A DNA stretch of 64,000 nucleotides from Caulobacter sp031457805. Lineage in GTDB: Bacteria > Pseudomonadota > Alphaproteobacteria > Caulobacterales > Caulobacteraceae. Shown here piece after piece: positions 37,982 through 47,034 of the stretch. How positions within the stretch are numbered: the stretch's first letter is position 1; each line of letters opens with the position of its first letter. The stretch covers positions 62,001-126,000 of the forward strand of contig NZ_JAVDXI010000003.1 of assembly GCF_031457805.1 (NCBI RefSeq), read 5' to 3'. The notes beneath the pieces are model-generated. The model was not told where the DNA came from and made no database searches. It saw only the letters and a list, made by a program, of their open reading frames with translations. The position numbers and the translations under genes were made by a program.

Positions 37982-38012
37982 CGCCTCCCAAGCGAACTGC
38001 GCTCGGGAGGCG
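37982..38012. terminator. Hairpin after transaldolase gene
   Basis: CGCCTCCC-A-AGCG (37982-37994) pairs with CGCT-C-GGGAGGCG (38000-38012) around a 5-nt loop. It begins 9 bp past the transaldolase stop on the minus strand. The U-tract is weak. Confidence 0.6.
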
Positions 38013-38020
38013 CAAGGTGC

Positions 38021-38674
38021 TTACAGGATCGACTGGCCCGTCGAAGCCCAGTCCTTCAGGAACTGCTCGAGACCCTTGTCGGTCAGCGGGTGCTTGTAGA
38101 GATCGCTGAACACCGCCGGCGGGATGGTGACCACGTCGGCGCCGACGATCGCGGCTTCCTTGACGTGGGCGGCGTTACGCACCGAGGCGGCCAGGATTTC
38201 GGTCTCGTAGCCATAGTTGTCGTAGATCGCGCGGATATCGCGGATCAGGTCCATGCCGTCGAAGCCATAGTCGTCCAGACGGCCGATGAACGGCGAGATG
38301 TAGGTCGCGCCGGCCTTGGCGGCCAGCAGGGCTTGGGTCGGCGAGAAGCACAGGGTGACGTTGGTCTTGATCTCTTCGTCGGCGAAGGCGGCGCAGGCGA
38401 TCAGGCCGTCACGGGTCAGCGGGATCTTGACCACGACATTGGGGGCGATCTTGGCCAGCTTCTGGCCTTCGGCGATCATCGCGTCGGCCGTGGTGGCGGC
38501 CACTTCGGCGCTGATCGGGCCTGGGACGATGTCGCAGATCTCGGCGATCACCTCGAGCATCGGCCGGCCCGACTTGGCGATCAGGGTCGGGTTGGTGGTC
38601 ACGCCGTCGATCAGGCCGGTCGAGGCCAGATCCGCGATGACCTTGGTGTCGGTGCTGTCGAGGAAGATCTGCAT
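38021..38674 (-). CDS. tal: Transaldolase / fructose-6-phosphate aldolase family
   Basis: A 217-residue small-type (TalC/FSA) transaldolase beginning [31 protein letters not shown]. The Schiff-base lysine is in NVVVKIPLT (near residue 85), with late motifs [15 protein letters not shown] and EILAASVRN. It transfers dihydroxyacetone units in the non-oxidative pentose phosphate pathway. It may serve carbon flow together with the tkt gene in this window. A hairpin follows the stop. Confidence 0.9.
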
Positions 38675-38746
38675 GGGTCTCTTGCGCTGTATTTTATGGA
38701 GAAGTTAGGCGCCGGTTTATCGCGAGCGCGCCGCATGCGCCAGCGA

Positions 38747-39628
38747 TTAGCCGGCGAGGTCCGCCGCGACCAACCGGTCAGCGGTGCGCTCAACCGCCGG
38801 CCGCCAGGGTTCGGGTGAAAAATCAAACACAGCCCGCAGCTTGGCGGTATCAAGCGGCGAGCGCGGCGGCCGGGGCGCGGGTTCGGCGAACGCCGCCTGG
38901 GTGGTGGGCTCCAGCCTGGCCTTGGCCAGCGGATCGCGGTCAATCGCGGCCTTGGCGAAGTCGAAGCGGCTGGTCTCGCCCGCATTGGCGAAATGAAACA
39001 GGCCAAACCCTGGATCGTCCACCGCCGCCGTCGCCCAGCGCGGCGCGGTGGCGATAAGGAAATCGGCCAGCGCCTCGCCGTCGGTCGGCGTGCCGAATTG
39101 GTCTGCGACCACCTTCAAGATCTCCCGCTCGCGCGCGAGCTTGAGCATAAAGCTCACATAGTTGCGGCCGTAGCGCGAGAAGACCCAAGAGATCCGTACG
39201 ACGACGGCGCGGGGGTGAACCAACACCGCCTGCTCGCCGGCCAGCTTGGAACGGCCATAGACGTTGATCGGCTCGGCGCGATCGGTCTCAATGTAGGCGC
39301 GGTCGGTTTGGCCGTCGAACACGGCGTCGGTCGACAGGTGCACAAACGGCAGCCCTCGCTGGGCGCAGGCCTCAGCCATCGCCGCCGGCGCGTGGGCGTT
39401 GACCGCGAACGCCGCCTCCGGCGCGGCCTCGGCCGGATCGACATGGGTGAAGGCGGCGGTGTTGACGACGAGATCACAATCCGCGGCCTTGATTACGGCC
39501 CGGATGCGCTCAGAATCGGCGAGGTCGCAGTCCGCTCGCGACAGGGCGATGATCTCCGCCCGCCCGCGCGCCGCCGCCTGCATGGCGCTGGCGACCTGGC
39601 CGGTTCGGCCAAACTGCAGGATCTTCAT
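38747..39628 (-). CDS. RfbD-like dTDP-4-dehydrorhamnose reductase
   Basis: A 293-residue short-chain reductase beginning MKILQFGRTGQVASAMQAAARG (Rossmann), with AAFTHVDPAEAAPEAAFAVNAHAPAAMAEACAQ and the catalytic YGRSKLAGE (YxxxK near 128). These are standard RfbD signatures. It should reduce a 4-keto nucleotide sugar, classically making dTDP-L-rhamnose. No rfbABC genes are in the window, so the exact substrate is not proved. Its ATG overlaps the gmhB stop (39625-39628), implying coupled translation. Confidence 0.85.
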   Translation of the reverse strand: MKILQFGRTGQVASAMQAAARGRAEIIALSRADCDLADSERIRAVIKAADCDLVVNTAAFTHVDPAEAAPEAAFAVNAHAPAAMAEACAQRGLPFVHLSTDAVFDGQTDRAYIETDRAEPINVYGRSKLAGEQAVLVHPRAVVVRISWVFSRYGRNYVSFMLKLAREREILKVVADQFGTPTDGEALADFLIATAPRWATAAVDDPGFGLFHFANAGETSRFDFAKAAIDRDPLAKARLEPTTQAAFAEPAPRPPRSPLDTAKLRAVFDFSPEPWRPAVERTADRLVAADLAG

Positions 39629-40170
39629 TTCAGGGCCAGAACCCTCTCGCCCAGCACAGCGCTGACGAACTCGCGAAGGTCGCCACCTTCGAAGAGATAT
39701 CCGGGCATCCCCGCGCGGCGGCCGGCTTCGACATCGATGTCCCGGTCGCCGATAATCACCGCCTCCTCCGCGCGCAGGCCCCATTCGGCCAGGCCCCGCA
39801 GGATCATGCCGGGGTTGGGCTTGCGGTCGGGATGGTCGGCCACGCGATAGGCTTCGACAGCCGCCGTTTCATGGAACGGGCAATAATAAAAGGCGTCGAT
39901 CCGGCCGCCGACCTGCGCCAGTTGCGCCTGCATGGCGGCATGGAAGCGATCCAGCGCCGCCTCGTCGAAATAGCCGCGACCAATCCCAGATTGATTGGTC
40001 ACCACCAGCACCCTCAGCCCCGCCCGCGTCATCGCGCCCACCGCGTCGCGCGCGCCCTCGATCCAGTCCAGCCTGGCCGGGTCATGCACATAGCCATGAT
40101 CGACGTTGAGCACGCCGTCGCGATCCAGGAACACGGCCTTCAGCGGCGGGAGAGCGGACGGACTGGTCAT
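39625..40170 (-). CDS. gmhB: D-glycero-beta-D-manno-heptose 1,7-bisphosphate 7-phosphatase
   Basis: A 181-residue HAD phosphatase. The nucleophile loop AVFLDRDGVLNVDHGYVHDP is near residues 13-32, with VVTNQSGIGRGYF, zinc-finger-like CPFHETAAVE and KPNPGM typical of GmhB. It removes the 7-phosphate in ADP-heptose synthesis for LPS inner core. The ATG at 40170 gives the family N-terminus (MTSPSALPPLKAVFLDRDG). It is divergent from the AGE epimerase and translationally coupled to the rfbD-like gene. Confidence 0.9.
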   Translation of the reverse strand: MTSPSALPPLKAVFLDRDGVLNVDHGYVHDPARLDWIEGARDAVGAMTRAGLRVLVVTNQSGIGRGYFDEAALDRFHAAMQAQLAQVGGRIDAFYYCPFHETAAVEAYRVADHPDRKPNPGMILRGLAEWGLRAEEAVIIGDRDIDVEAGRRAGMPGYLFEGGDLREFVSAVLGERVLALK

Positions 40171-40268
40171 GGCCCGAGCACTAACCCGGTCCTGGCGGAA
40201 TCGCCAAGCCGCCGTCTTGGCCTCGCCACGCAACCTCGCCTAGAAGGATGTCGCCGCTGGAGCTTCCG

Positions 40269-41429
40269 ATGACCAACGCCTTCGCCGACGCCGCCCGCCT
40301 GCGGGATCGCCTGAAGACCTGGGCGGTCGAGGCCGCCTACCCGATCTGGTGGGAGGTCGGCGCCGACCACGTGAAGGGCGGCTTCTTCGAGAAGATCGAT
40401 CTCGACGGCCAAGCGGTCGAGGGGCCTCGTCGGGGACGGGTTTTGCCGCGCCAGATCTACGCCTACGCCATCGCCGGCGCGCTTGGCTGGAGCGGTCCCT
40501 GGCGATCGGCCGTCGAACATGGCCTGGCGTTCTTCCTCTCGGCCTACCGCCGATCAGACGGCCAGTTCCGGACCTTGGTCGGACCTAACGGCGAGAGCCT
40601 GGACGACACCGCCGATCTCTATGACCAAGCCTTCGCGATCTTCGCTCTGGCCGCCGTCGCCGCGGCGCTTCCCGATCGCGCAGACGAAGCGCGGAACCTG
40701 GCCGTCATCGTCCGCGACCGCCTGATGTCTGAGCGCAAGCACCCGGTCGCGGGCTTCCACCAGTCCAACCCGCCGACCGCGCCGCTGCAGTCCAACCCCC
40801 ATATGCATCTGTTCGAGGCCATGCTTTCGTGGAACGCGATCGATCCCGATCCGACCTGGCGCGCCCTGGCCGACGAGATCGCCGAACTGGCCTTGGCCAA
40901 GTTTGTCCACGCCGAAACGGGCATGGTCCGCGAGTTCTTCGACCTCGACTGGAACCCCGCACCGGGCGTCGAGGGGCGGATCTGCGAGCCCGGGCATCAG
41001 TTCGAATGGGGCTGGCTGCTGTTGCGCTGGGGCAAGCTTTCCGGTCGCGCCGATGCGACGGCCGCCGCGCTCAAGATGATCGACGACGCCGAAAGGCTGG
41101 GGACCGATTTCGCCAGAGGCGTCGCGATCAACGCCTTGCTGGACGACTATTCGGTCCACGACGACGGCGCGCGTCTTTGGCCCCAGACCGAGCGGATCAA
41201 GGCTGCTGTACTGGCGGCCGAGATCACCGGCGAAGCCAAATACTGGGAGATGGCCGTGTCCGCCGCCGTCGGTTTGCTGACCTATCTGCGCACGCCGGTC
41301 GCTGGCCTGTGGCGCGACAAGTATCTGGCCGACGAGAGCTTCGTCGAAGAGCCGGCGCCGGCGAGCTCCTTCTACCATATCGCCTTGGCGATCCTGGAGA
41401 TGGACCGGGTGGTCAGCGGGGCTTCGTGA
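40269..41429 (+). CDS. AGE-family sugar epimerase/isomerase
   Basis: A 386-residue (alpha/alpha)6-barrel protein of the N-acylglucosamine 2-epimerase / mannose-6-phosphate isomerase family. It has RQIYAYAIAGALGW, DDTADLYDQAFAIFALAA, QSNPHMHLFEAMLSW, GHQFEWGWLLLRW and the late SFYHIALAILEMDR. The conserved histidines of HMH and GHQFEW are present. It may make mannose-6-phosphate for manC next door. I take the ATG at 40269 because GGAG is 6 bp upstream. Its 3' end overlaps manC by 17 bp, tail to tail. Confidence 0.87.
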   Translation: MTNAFADAARLRDRLKTWAVEAAYPIWWEVGADHVKGGFFEKIDLDGQAVEGPRRGRVLPRQIYAYAIAGALGWSGPWRSAVEHGLAFFLSAYRRSDGQFRTLVGPNGESLDDTADLYDQAFAIFALAAVAAALPDRADEARNLAVIVRDRLMSERKHPVAGFHQSNPPTAPLQSNPHMHLFEAMLSWNAIDPDPTWRALADEIAELALAKFVHAETGMVREFFDLDWNPAPGVEGRICEPGHQFEWGWLLLRWGKLSGRADATAAALKMIDDAERLGTDFARGVAINALLDDYSVHDDGARLWPQTERIKAAVLAAEITGEAKYWEMAVSAAVGLLTYLRTPVAGLWRDKYLADESFVEEPAPASSFYHIALAILEMDRVVSGAS

Positions 41430-42738
41430 CCAGCAGGGTCGCAGCGCCGATCGCCCGGACCAGGGCTGCGGCTTCCAGACGAATGATCGCCCCCGCTGAA
41501 TAGACGTCGCCGTCCATCTCAAGAACGCCCTCGAGCAATTGTACGGTGGACACGGGCAGAGCCAGGGCTTCCCCCGCCGGGGCGCGACGCAGTTCAACGT
41601 CGAACCCGTCCGTCGAGACCAGGGTTTCGGTTCCGTTCGGCGAGGCGCTCTTGCGTGAGGCGATCGACCGCCCCTTGGCCTTCAGGCCATCCACGAGCGT
41701 CTTTACGGCTTGGCTGTCCTTGCGATGGCAGACCAGCACCGCGTCGGGCTCAGCCACGACCACGATGTCATTGACCCCGATCACGCCGACATAGGGCCCC
41801 GTCGAGCGCACCAGCACATTGGACGATCCGTGCAGGTCGACATCGCCCGCCTGAGCGTTGCCGTCGCCGTCACGGGTCGAGGCCTCCCAGATCGCGTCCC
41901 AGGCCCCGAGGTCCGACCAGGCGAACGCGGCGGGGGCGACGGCGGCCTTCTGGGTGCGCTCCATCACGGCGTAGTCGAGTGAAATCTTCTTGGCCTGGGC
42001 GAAGGCGTCACGATCCAGGCGGCCGATGCCGGCCTCCAGCTCCAGTCCGGCCACGCACGCCTTGGCGGCGGCCGCGACGGTCGGCTCGAAGGCTTCAAAT
42101 TCGCCCAACAGGGTGGCCGCCTGGAAGGCGAAGTTACCGCTGTTCCAGAGATAGCCTTCCAGCAGATAGCGCTCGGCGGTGGCCTGGTCGGGCTTTTCGA
42201 CGAAGGCCGCGACCTCGCGAACCGATCCATCCAACAACGGCGCGCCGGGGCGGATGTAACCGAAGCCCGTCGCGGGAACGGTCGGTTGCACGCCGAAGGT
42301 GACGATATAGCCGTGCTCGGCGGCCTTGGCGGCGGCGAGGGCGGCCTGCTGGAAGATTTCCGGCTGAGCGATATGGTGATCGGCGGCCAGCATCAGGACA
42401 ACGCCGGTCGGATCTTGGGCCTCGACATAGGCGGCGGCCGCCGCCACGGCCGGAGCGCTGTCACGCGCCTCGGGTTCGACCAAGATGGTGGTCCAGGCGT
42501 CGATCTCGGCGGTCTGTTCGGCGACGAATTCCACCATTGCCTCGCCGGTGACCACGATCACCTCGGCGACACCGGGGATGTCCTTCACCCGCAGGATGGT
42601 CTCCTGGAACGACGATCGGTCCCCGACCAGCTTCAGAAACTGCTTGGGCTGATCGCTGCGCGACGCAGGCCAGAGGCGGGTGCCCGAGCCCCCACAAAGG
42701 ATCACCGGATAGATCGCGGCCAAGTCTTGTCCCCACAC
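41413..42738 (-). CDS. manC: Mannose-1-phosphate guanylyltransferase
   Basis: A 441-residue GDP-mannose pyrophosphorylase. The nucleotidyltransferase signature VILCGGSGTRLWPASRSDQPKQFL is near residues 12-35, followed by DHHIAQ, FVEKPD, WNSGNF and SDLGAWDAIWE. A cupin-like region follows (VELRRAPAGEALALP), but no full type II isomerase domain. It makes GDP-mannose for surface polysaccharides. It is convergent with the AGE epimerase and overlaps it by 17 bp. Confidence 0.93.
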   Translation of the reverse strand: MWGQDLAAIYPVILCGGSGTRLWPASRSDQPKQFLKLVGDRSSFQETILRVKDIPGVAEVIVVTGEAMVEFVAEQTAEIDAWTTILVEPEARDSAPAVAAAAAYVEAQDPTGVVLMLAADHHIAQPEIFQQAALAAAKAAEHGYIVTFGVQPTVPATGFGYIRPGAPLLDGSVREVAAFVEKPDQATAERYLLEGYLWNSGNFAFQAATLLGEFEAFEPTVAAAAKACVAGLELEAGIGRLDRDAFAQAKKISLDYAVMERTQKAAVAPAAFAWSDLGAWDAIWEASTRDGDGNAQAGDVDLHGSSNVLVRSTGPYVGVIGVNDIVVVAEPDAVLVCHRKDSQAVKTLVDGLKAKGRSIASRKSASPNGTETLVSTDGFDVELRRAPAGEALALPVSTVQLLEGVLEMDGDVYSAGAIIRLEAAALVRAIGAATLLVTKPR

Positions 42739-42818
42739 GACTGAAGTCTTCGTCCCCTTATGGGGTGCTGTTGCGACGACGGCTTAAAGCCAAACTCGGC
42801 GGCAACGAAGAATTTTCA

Positions 42819-44855
42819 TCACGCTGGAACGCCTTCACGCAGTTCCGCCAGCCAGACCTCGGCCGTCGCATCCGACGGCATCCGCCAGTCACCCCGAGGC
42901 GATAGCGCCCCGCCCGACGAGATCTTGGGTCCGTTGGGCACCGCCGAGCGCTTGAACTGATTGGCGAAGAACCGCTTCAGGAAGAGCTCCAGCCAGCGCT
43001 TGATCTCCGGCAGGTCATAGCTTCGCCGCGCCGCGTCGGGCAGCCCGACGGGCCAGCCGCCCCTGTCGGCGTCACGCCAGGCGCTCCAAGCCAGGAAGGC
43101 GATCTTGGACGGCGCCATGCCGTAGCGGGTCATGTAGTAGAGATTGAAGTCCTGCAGGGCGTAGGGACCGACGAAGCTCTCGGTCGCCTGAACCTCTTCC
43201 CCCGGAACCAGCTCGGGCGAAATCTCAGTCGCGAGGATATCCTCAAGCAAGGCTGTGGTCGCAGCATCGACGTCACCCGAATGGGCCACGAAGCGGATCA
43301 GGTGCTGGATCAGCGTCTTGGCCGCGCCGCAGTTGGGATTGTAGTGGCTCATATGGTCGCCAACGCCATAGGTGCACCAGCCAAGCGCCAGTTCCGAGAG
43401 GTCGCCTGTGCCGACGACCAAGGCCGCGTTGTGGTTGGCCAGTCGGAACAGGTAGTCGGTGCGCAGACCCGCCTGCACGTTCTCGAACGTCACGTCATAG
43501 ACGGGTTCGCCACGACCGAACGGGTGATCCAGGTCCTTCAGCATCTGGGTCGCGGCGGGCCGGATATCCAGTTCAGCGGCGGTGACGCCCATCGCCTGCA
43601 TCAAGGCCCAGGCGTTGGATTTCGTCCGCTCGGAGGTCGCAAAGCCCGGCAGGGTGTAGGCCAGGATATGCGTTCGCGGCAGGTCTAGCTGATCCATGGC
43701 CTTGGCGGCGACTAACAGCGCCTGGGTCGAGTCGAGGCCGCCCGAAATCCCGATCACCAGTTTCTTCAGCCCCGCGGCCTCGATCCGGCGCGCCAGGCCC
43801 TGAACCTGGATGTTGAAGGCCTCGTAGCAGTTCTCGCGCAGCTTGGCGGGATCGGATGGGGTGAATGGAAACCGCTCGATCGGCCGCGCCAGCGTCAAGT
43901 CGCCTTCTGGGGCGGCGAAGCCGAACGGGATAATCCGGAACGGGGTCGAGGGCGGCGTCAGGGCCATGGCGTCGCCAAAGCTGCCGACGCGCATCCGCTC
44001 CTGCCGGATACGCTGGACGTCCACATCGGCGAAAGTCCAGGCTGGGCCCGTCGAGAAGCGCGGGGTCTCGGCCAGCAAGGCTCCCATCTCGTGAATGTCG
44101 ACATGGCCGTCCCAGGCCAGATCCGTCGAGCTCTCGCCAGCCCCGGCCGCCGAATAGACATAGGCCGCGATCATCCGCGAGGACTGGCTGGCGCACAGCA
44201 GCCGCCGCGTCTCGGACTTGCCGATGGTGATATTGCTGGCCGACAGGTTCAGCAGGATCTCGGCGCCGGCCAGCGCCTGAGCGGTGCTGGGCGGGGTCGG
44301 CGTCCAGACGTCCTCGCAGATCTCGACGCCCACCGTGAACGGCGCGACGCCTTCAGCGTGAAACAGGATGTCGGTCCCGAAGGGAACCGACCGCCCCGCC
44401 AGGACCAGCGTCTTGGCGACGACGCCAGCGCCGGGCGTGAACCAGCGGCGCTCGTAGAACTCGCGATAGTTGGGCAGGAAGCTCTTGGGGACCACGCCTA
44501 GCACCTTGCCGCCCTGGATGGCGATCGCAGTGTTGTAGAGGCGGCCGCCGTCGCGCAGCGGGCCGCCGACCACGATCATCGGCGCCAAGCCGGCGCTGGC
44601 CTCGGCCAACGTTGCGATCGCGGCCTCGACGGCGTCCAGCAACGCCTCCTGCTGCAGGAGATCGTCGATCGTGTATCCGGTCAGCCCCAGTTCAGGGAAA
44701 ACGACCACGGCGACGCCCGCCGCATCGGCCTCGCGCACCAGGGCCAGGATACTTTGAGCGTTGGCGGCCGGATCCGCCAGTCTCACCTTGGGGACGGCGG
44801 TCGCAACCCGAACGAAGCCGTGGCGATAGGGCGAGAAGAACGACGGACTACCCAA
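42819..44855 (-). CDS. nadE: Glutamine-hydrolysing NAD+ synthase
   Basis: A 678-residue two-domain enzyme. The N-terminal nitrilase-fold glutaminase has the E-K-C triad: VVFPELGLTGY, VPKSFLPNYREFYERRWF and VGVEICEDVWTP. The C-terminal synthetase has the pyrophosphate loop GISGGLDSTQALLV near residue 370 and GTGDLSELALGWCTYG. It amidates deamido-NAD using ammonia channelled from glutamine. Full length for the family. It stands alone, divergent from tkt. Confidence 0.96.
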   Translation of the reverse strand: MGSPSFFSPYRHGFVRVATAVPKVRLADPAANAQSILALVREADAAGVAVVVFPELGLTGYTIDDLLQQEALLDAVEAAIATLAEASAGLAPMIVVGGPLRDGGRLYNTAIAIQGGKVLGVVPKSFLPNYREFYERRWFTPGAGVVAKTLVLAGRSVPFGTDILFHAEGVAPFTVGVEICEDVWTPTPPSTAQALAGAEILLNLSASNITIGKSETRRLLCASQSSRMIAAYVYSAAGAGESSTDLAWDGHVDIHEMGALLAETPRFSTGPAWTFADVDVQRIRQERMRVGSFGDAMALTPPSTPFRIIPFGFAAPEGDLTLARPIERFPFTPSDPAKLRENCYEAFNIQVQGLARRIEAAGLKKLVIGISGGLDSTQALLVAAKAMDQLDLPRTHILAYTLPGFATSERTKSNAWALMQAMGVTAAELDIRPAATQMLKDLDHPFGRGEPVYDVTFENVQAGLRTDYLFRLANHNAALVVGTGDLSELALGWCTYGVGDHMSHYNPNCGAAKTLIQHLIRFVAHSGDVDAATTALLEDILATEISPELVPGEEVQATESFVGPYALQDFNLYYMTRYGMAPSKIAFLAWSAWRDADRGGWPVGLPDAARRSYDLPEIKRWLELFLKRFFANQFKRSAVPNGPKISSGGALSPRGDWRMPSDATAEVWLAELREGVPA

Positions 44856-44905
44856 GGGATCGGCCTTTCCGGGTTATGCTTAAACTGAGCATAAGTCTGC
44901 GACCT

Positions 44906-44913
44906 GCTATAAC
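44906..44913 (+). promoter_or_regulatory. Candidate sigma-73 -10 element for tkt
   Basis: GCTATAAC matches the Caulobacter housekeeping -10 consensus GCTANAWC exactly and lies about 140 bp upstream of the tkt start in the nadE-tkt divergent gap. I find no good TTGAC -35 at the right distance, so this is tentative. Confidence 0.35.
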
Positions 44914-45052
44914 GCTCCCGGACGATGTTGCATAGCGCCCACGGCCGGCGTCCAGCGCCCCTTTCCAGACGGCGCGCGGGTTGACCCTCAAGGGTTCCCA
45001 TGCGAGTGCGCCCCTCGCGCAGCCCTGCAAAACATACAAGACGGAAGCCACC

Positions 45053-47014
45053 ATGCCCGTTTCGCCCATCAAGATGGCCGACGCGATCCGCGTCCTTTCC
45101 ATGGACGCCGTGCACAAGGCCAAGTCGGGCCACCAAGGCATGCCGATGGGCATGGCCGATGTGGCGACGGTTTTGTGGGGCAAGTTCCTGAAATTCGACG
45201 CCTCCAAACCCGACTGGGCCGATCGCGACCGCTTCGTGCTGTCGGCCGGTCACGGCTCGATGCTTCTCTACTCTCTGCTGCATCTGACCGGCTTCAAGGC
45301 CGTGACGATGAAAGAGATCGAGAACTTCCGCCAGTGGGGCTCGCTGACCCCCGGCCACCCCGAAGTGCACCACACGCCCGGCGTCGAGACCACGACCGGT
45401 CCGCTGGGCCAGGGCCTGGCCACCGCCGTCGGCATGGCCATGGCCGAGGCGCATCTGGCCGCGCGCTACGGCTCTGATCTCGTCGATCACCGCACCTGGG
45501 TGATCGCCGGCGACGGCTGCCTGATGGAAGGCGTCAGCCACGAGGCCATCAGCATCGCCGGCCGCCTGCGCCTGAAGAAGCTGACGGTGCTGTTCGACGA
45601 CAACAACACCACCATCGACGGCGAGGCCACCATCGCCGAGACCGGCGACCAGGTCGCCCGCTTCAAGGCCGCTGGCTGGGCCGTGAAGGTTGTCGACGGC
45701 CACGACCACGGCAAGATCGCCGCCGCCCTGCGCTGGGCCACCAAGCAGGATCGCCCGACCATGATCGCGTGCAAGACGCTGATCTCGAAGGGCGCGGGCC
45801 CGAAGGAAGGCGACCCCCACAGCCACGGCTACACCCTGTTCGACAACGAGATCGCCGCCTCGCGCGTGGCCATGGGCTGGGACGCCGCGCCGTTCACCGT
45901 GCCGGACGACATCGCCAAGGCCTGGAAGAGCGTCGGCCGTCGCGGCGCCAAGGTCCGCAAGGCCTGGGAGGCCAAGCTGGCCGCCTCGGCCAAGGGCGCT
46001 GACTTCACCCGGGCCATGAAGGGCGAGCTGCCCGCCAACGCCTTCGAGGCGCTGGACGCCCACATCGCCAAGGCTCTGGAGACCAAGCCGGTCAACGCCA
46101 CCCGCGTGCACTCCGGCTCGGCGCTGGATCACCTGATCCCGGCGATCCCGGAGATGATCGGCGGCTCGGCCGACCTGACCGGCTCCAACAACACTCTGGT
46201 CAAGGGCATGGGCGCGTTCGACGCTCCTGGCTACGAGGGCCGCTACGTCCACTACGGCGTGCGCGAGTTCGGCATGGCCGCCGCCATGAACGGCATGGCG
46301 CTGCATGGCGGGATCATCCCCTATTCGGGCACCTTCCTGGCCTTCGCCGACTACAGCCGCGCGGCCATCCGCCTGGGCGCCCTGATGGAAGCCCGCGTCA
46401 TCCACGTGATGACCCATGACTCGATCGGCCTGGGCGAGGATGGTCCGACCCACCAGCCGGTCGAGCACGTGGCCAGCTTGCGCGCCATTCCGAACCTTCT
46501 GGTCTTCCGCCCGGCCGACGCGGTGGAAGCCGCCGAATGCTGGAAGGCGGCGCTGCAGCACAAGCGCACGCCCTCGGTGATGACCCTGTCGCGCCAGAAG
46601 ACCCCGCACGTGCGCACCCAGGGCGGCGACCTGTCGGCAAAGGGCGCCTACGAGCTCCTCCCCGCCGAGGGCGGCGAAGCTCAGGTGACGATCTTCGCCT
46701 CAGGCACCGAGGTCGGCGTCGCCGTCGCCGCGCGCGATATCCTGCAGGCCAAGGGCAAGCCGACTCGCGTCGTGTCCACGCCCTGCTGGGAGCTGTTCGA
46801 CCAGCAGGACGCCGCCTACCAGGCCGCCGTCATCGGCAAGACCCCGGTCCGCGTCGCTGTCGAAGCCGGCATCCGGATGGGCTGGGAGCGCTTCATCGGC
46901 GAGACCGGCAAGTTCGTTGGCATGAAGAGCTTCGGCGCCTCGGCGCCGTTCGAGCGGCTCTACAAGGAATTCGGCATCACCGCCGAAGCCGTGGCCGAAG
47001 CCGCCGGCGCTTGA
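45053..47014 (+). CDS. tkt: Transketolase
   Basis: A 653-residue transketolase. It has the N-terminal KSGHQGMPMGMADVA, the thiamine diphosphate motif GDGCLMEGVSHEAISIAGRLRLKKLTVLFDDNNTTIDG (about 154-191), the central pyrimidine domain with GVREFGMAAAMNGMALHGG, and HDSIGLGEDGPTHQPVEH. It moves two-carbon units in the pentose phosphate pathway. The ATG at 45053 gives the family N-terminus (MPVSPIKMADAIRVLSMDAV). A longer frame from 44981 lacks a ribosome site. Confidence 0.96.
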   Translation: MPVSPIKMADAIRVLSMDAVHKAKSGHQGMPMGMADVATVLWGKFLKFDASKPDWADRDRFVLSAGHGSMLLYSLLHLTGFKAVTMKEIENFRQWGSLTPGHPEVHHTPGVETTTGPLGQGLATAVGMAMAEAHLAARYGSDLVDHRTWVIAGDGCLMEGVSHEAISIAGRLRLKKLTVLFDDNNTTIDGEATIAETGDQVARFKAAGWAVKVVDGHDHGKIAAALRWATKQDRPTMIACKTLISKGAGPKEGDPHSHGYTLFDNEIAASRVAMGWDAAPFTVPDDIAKAWKSVGRRGAKVRKAWEAKLAASAKGADFTRAMKGELPANAFEALDAHIAKALETKPVNATRVHSGSALDHLIPAIPEMIGGSADLTGSNNTLVKGMGAFDAPGYEGRYVHYGVREFGMAAAMNGMALHGGIIPYSGTFLAFADYSRAAIRLGALMEARVIHVMTHDSIGLGEDGPTHQPVEHVASLRAIPNLLVFRPADAVEAAECWKAALQHKRTPSVMTLSRQKTPHVRTQGGDLSAKGAYELLPAEGGEAQVTIFASGTEVGVAVAARDILQAKGKPTRVVSTPCWELFDQQDAAYQAAVIGKTPVRVAVEAGIRMGWERFIGETGKFVGMKSFGASAPFERLYKEFGITAEAVAEAAGA

Positions 47015-47034
47015 GGCTCCGCACGGGGCGGGGT

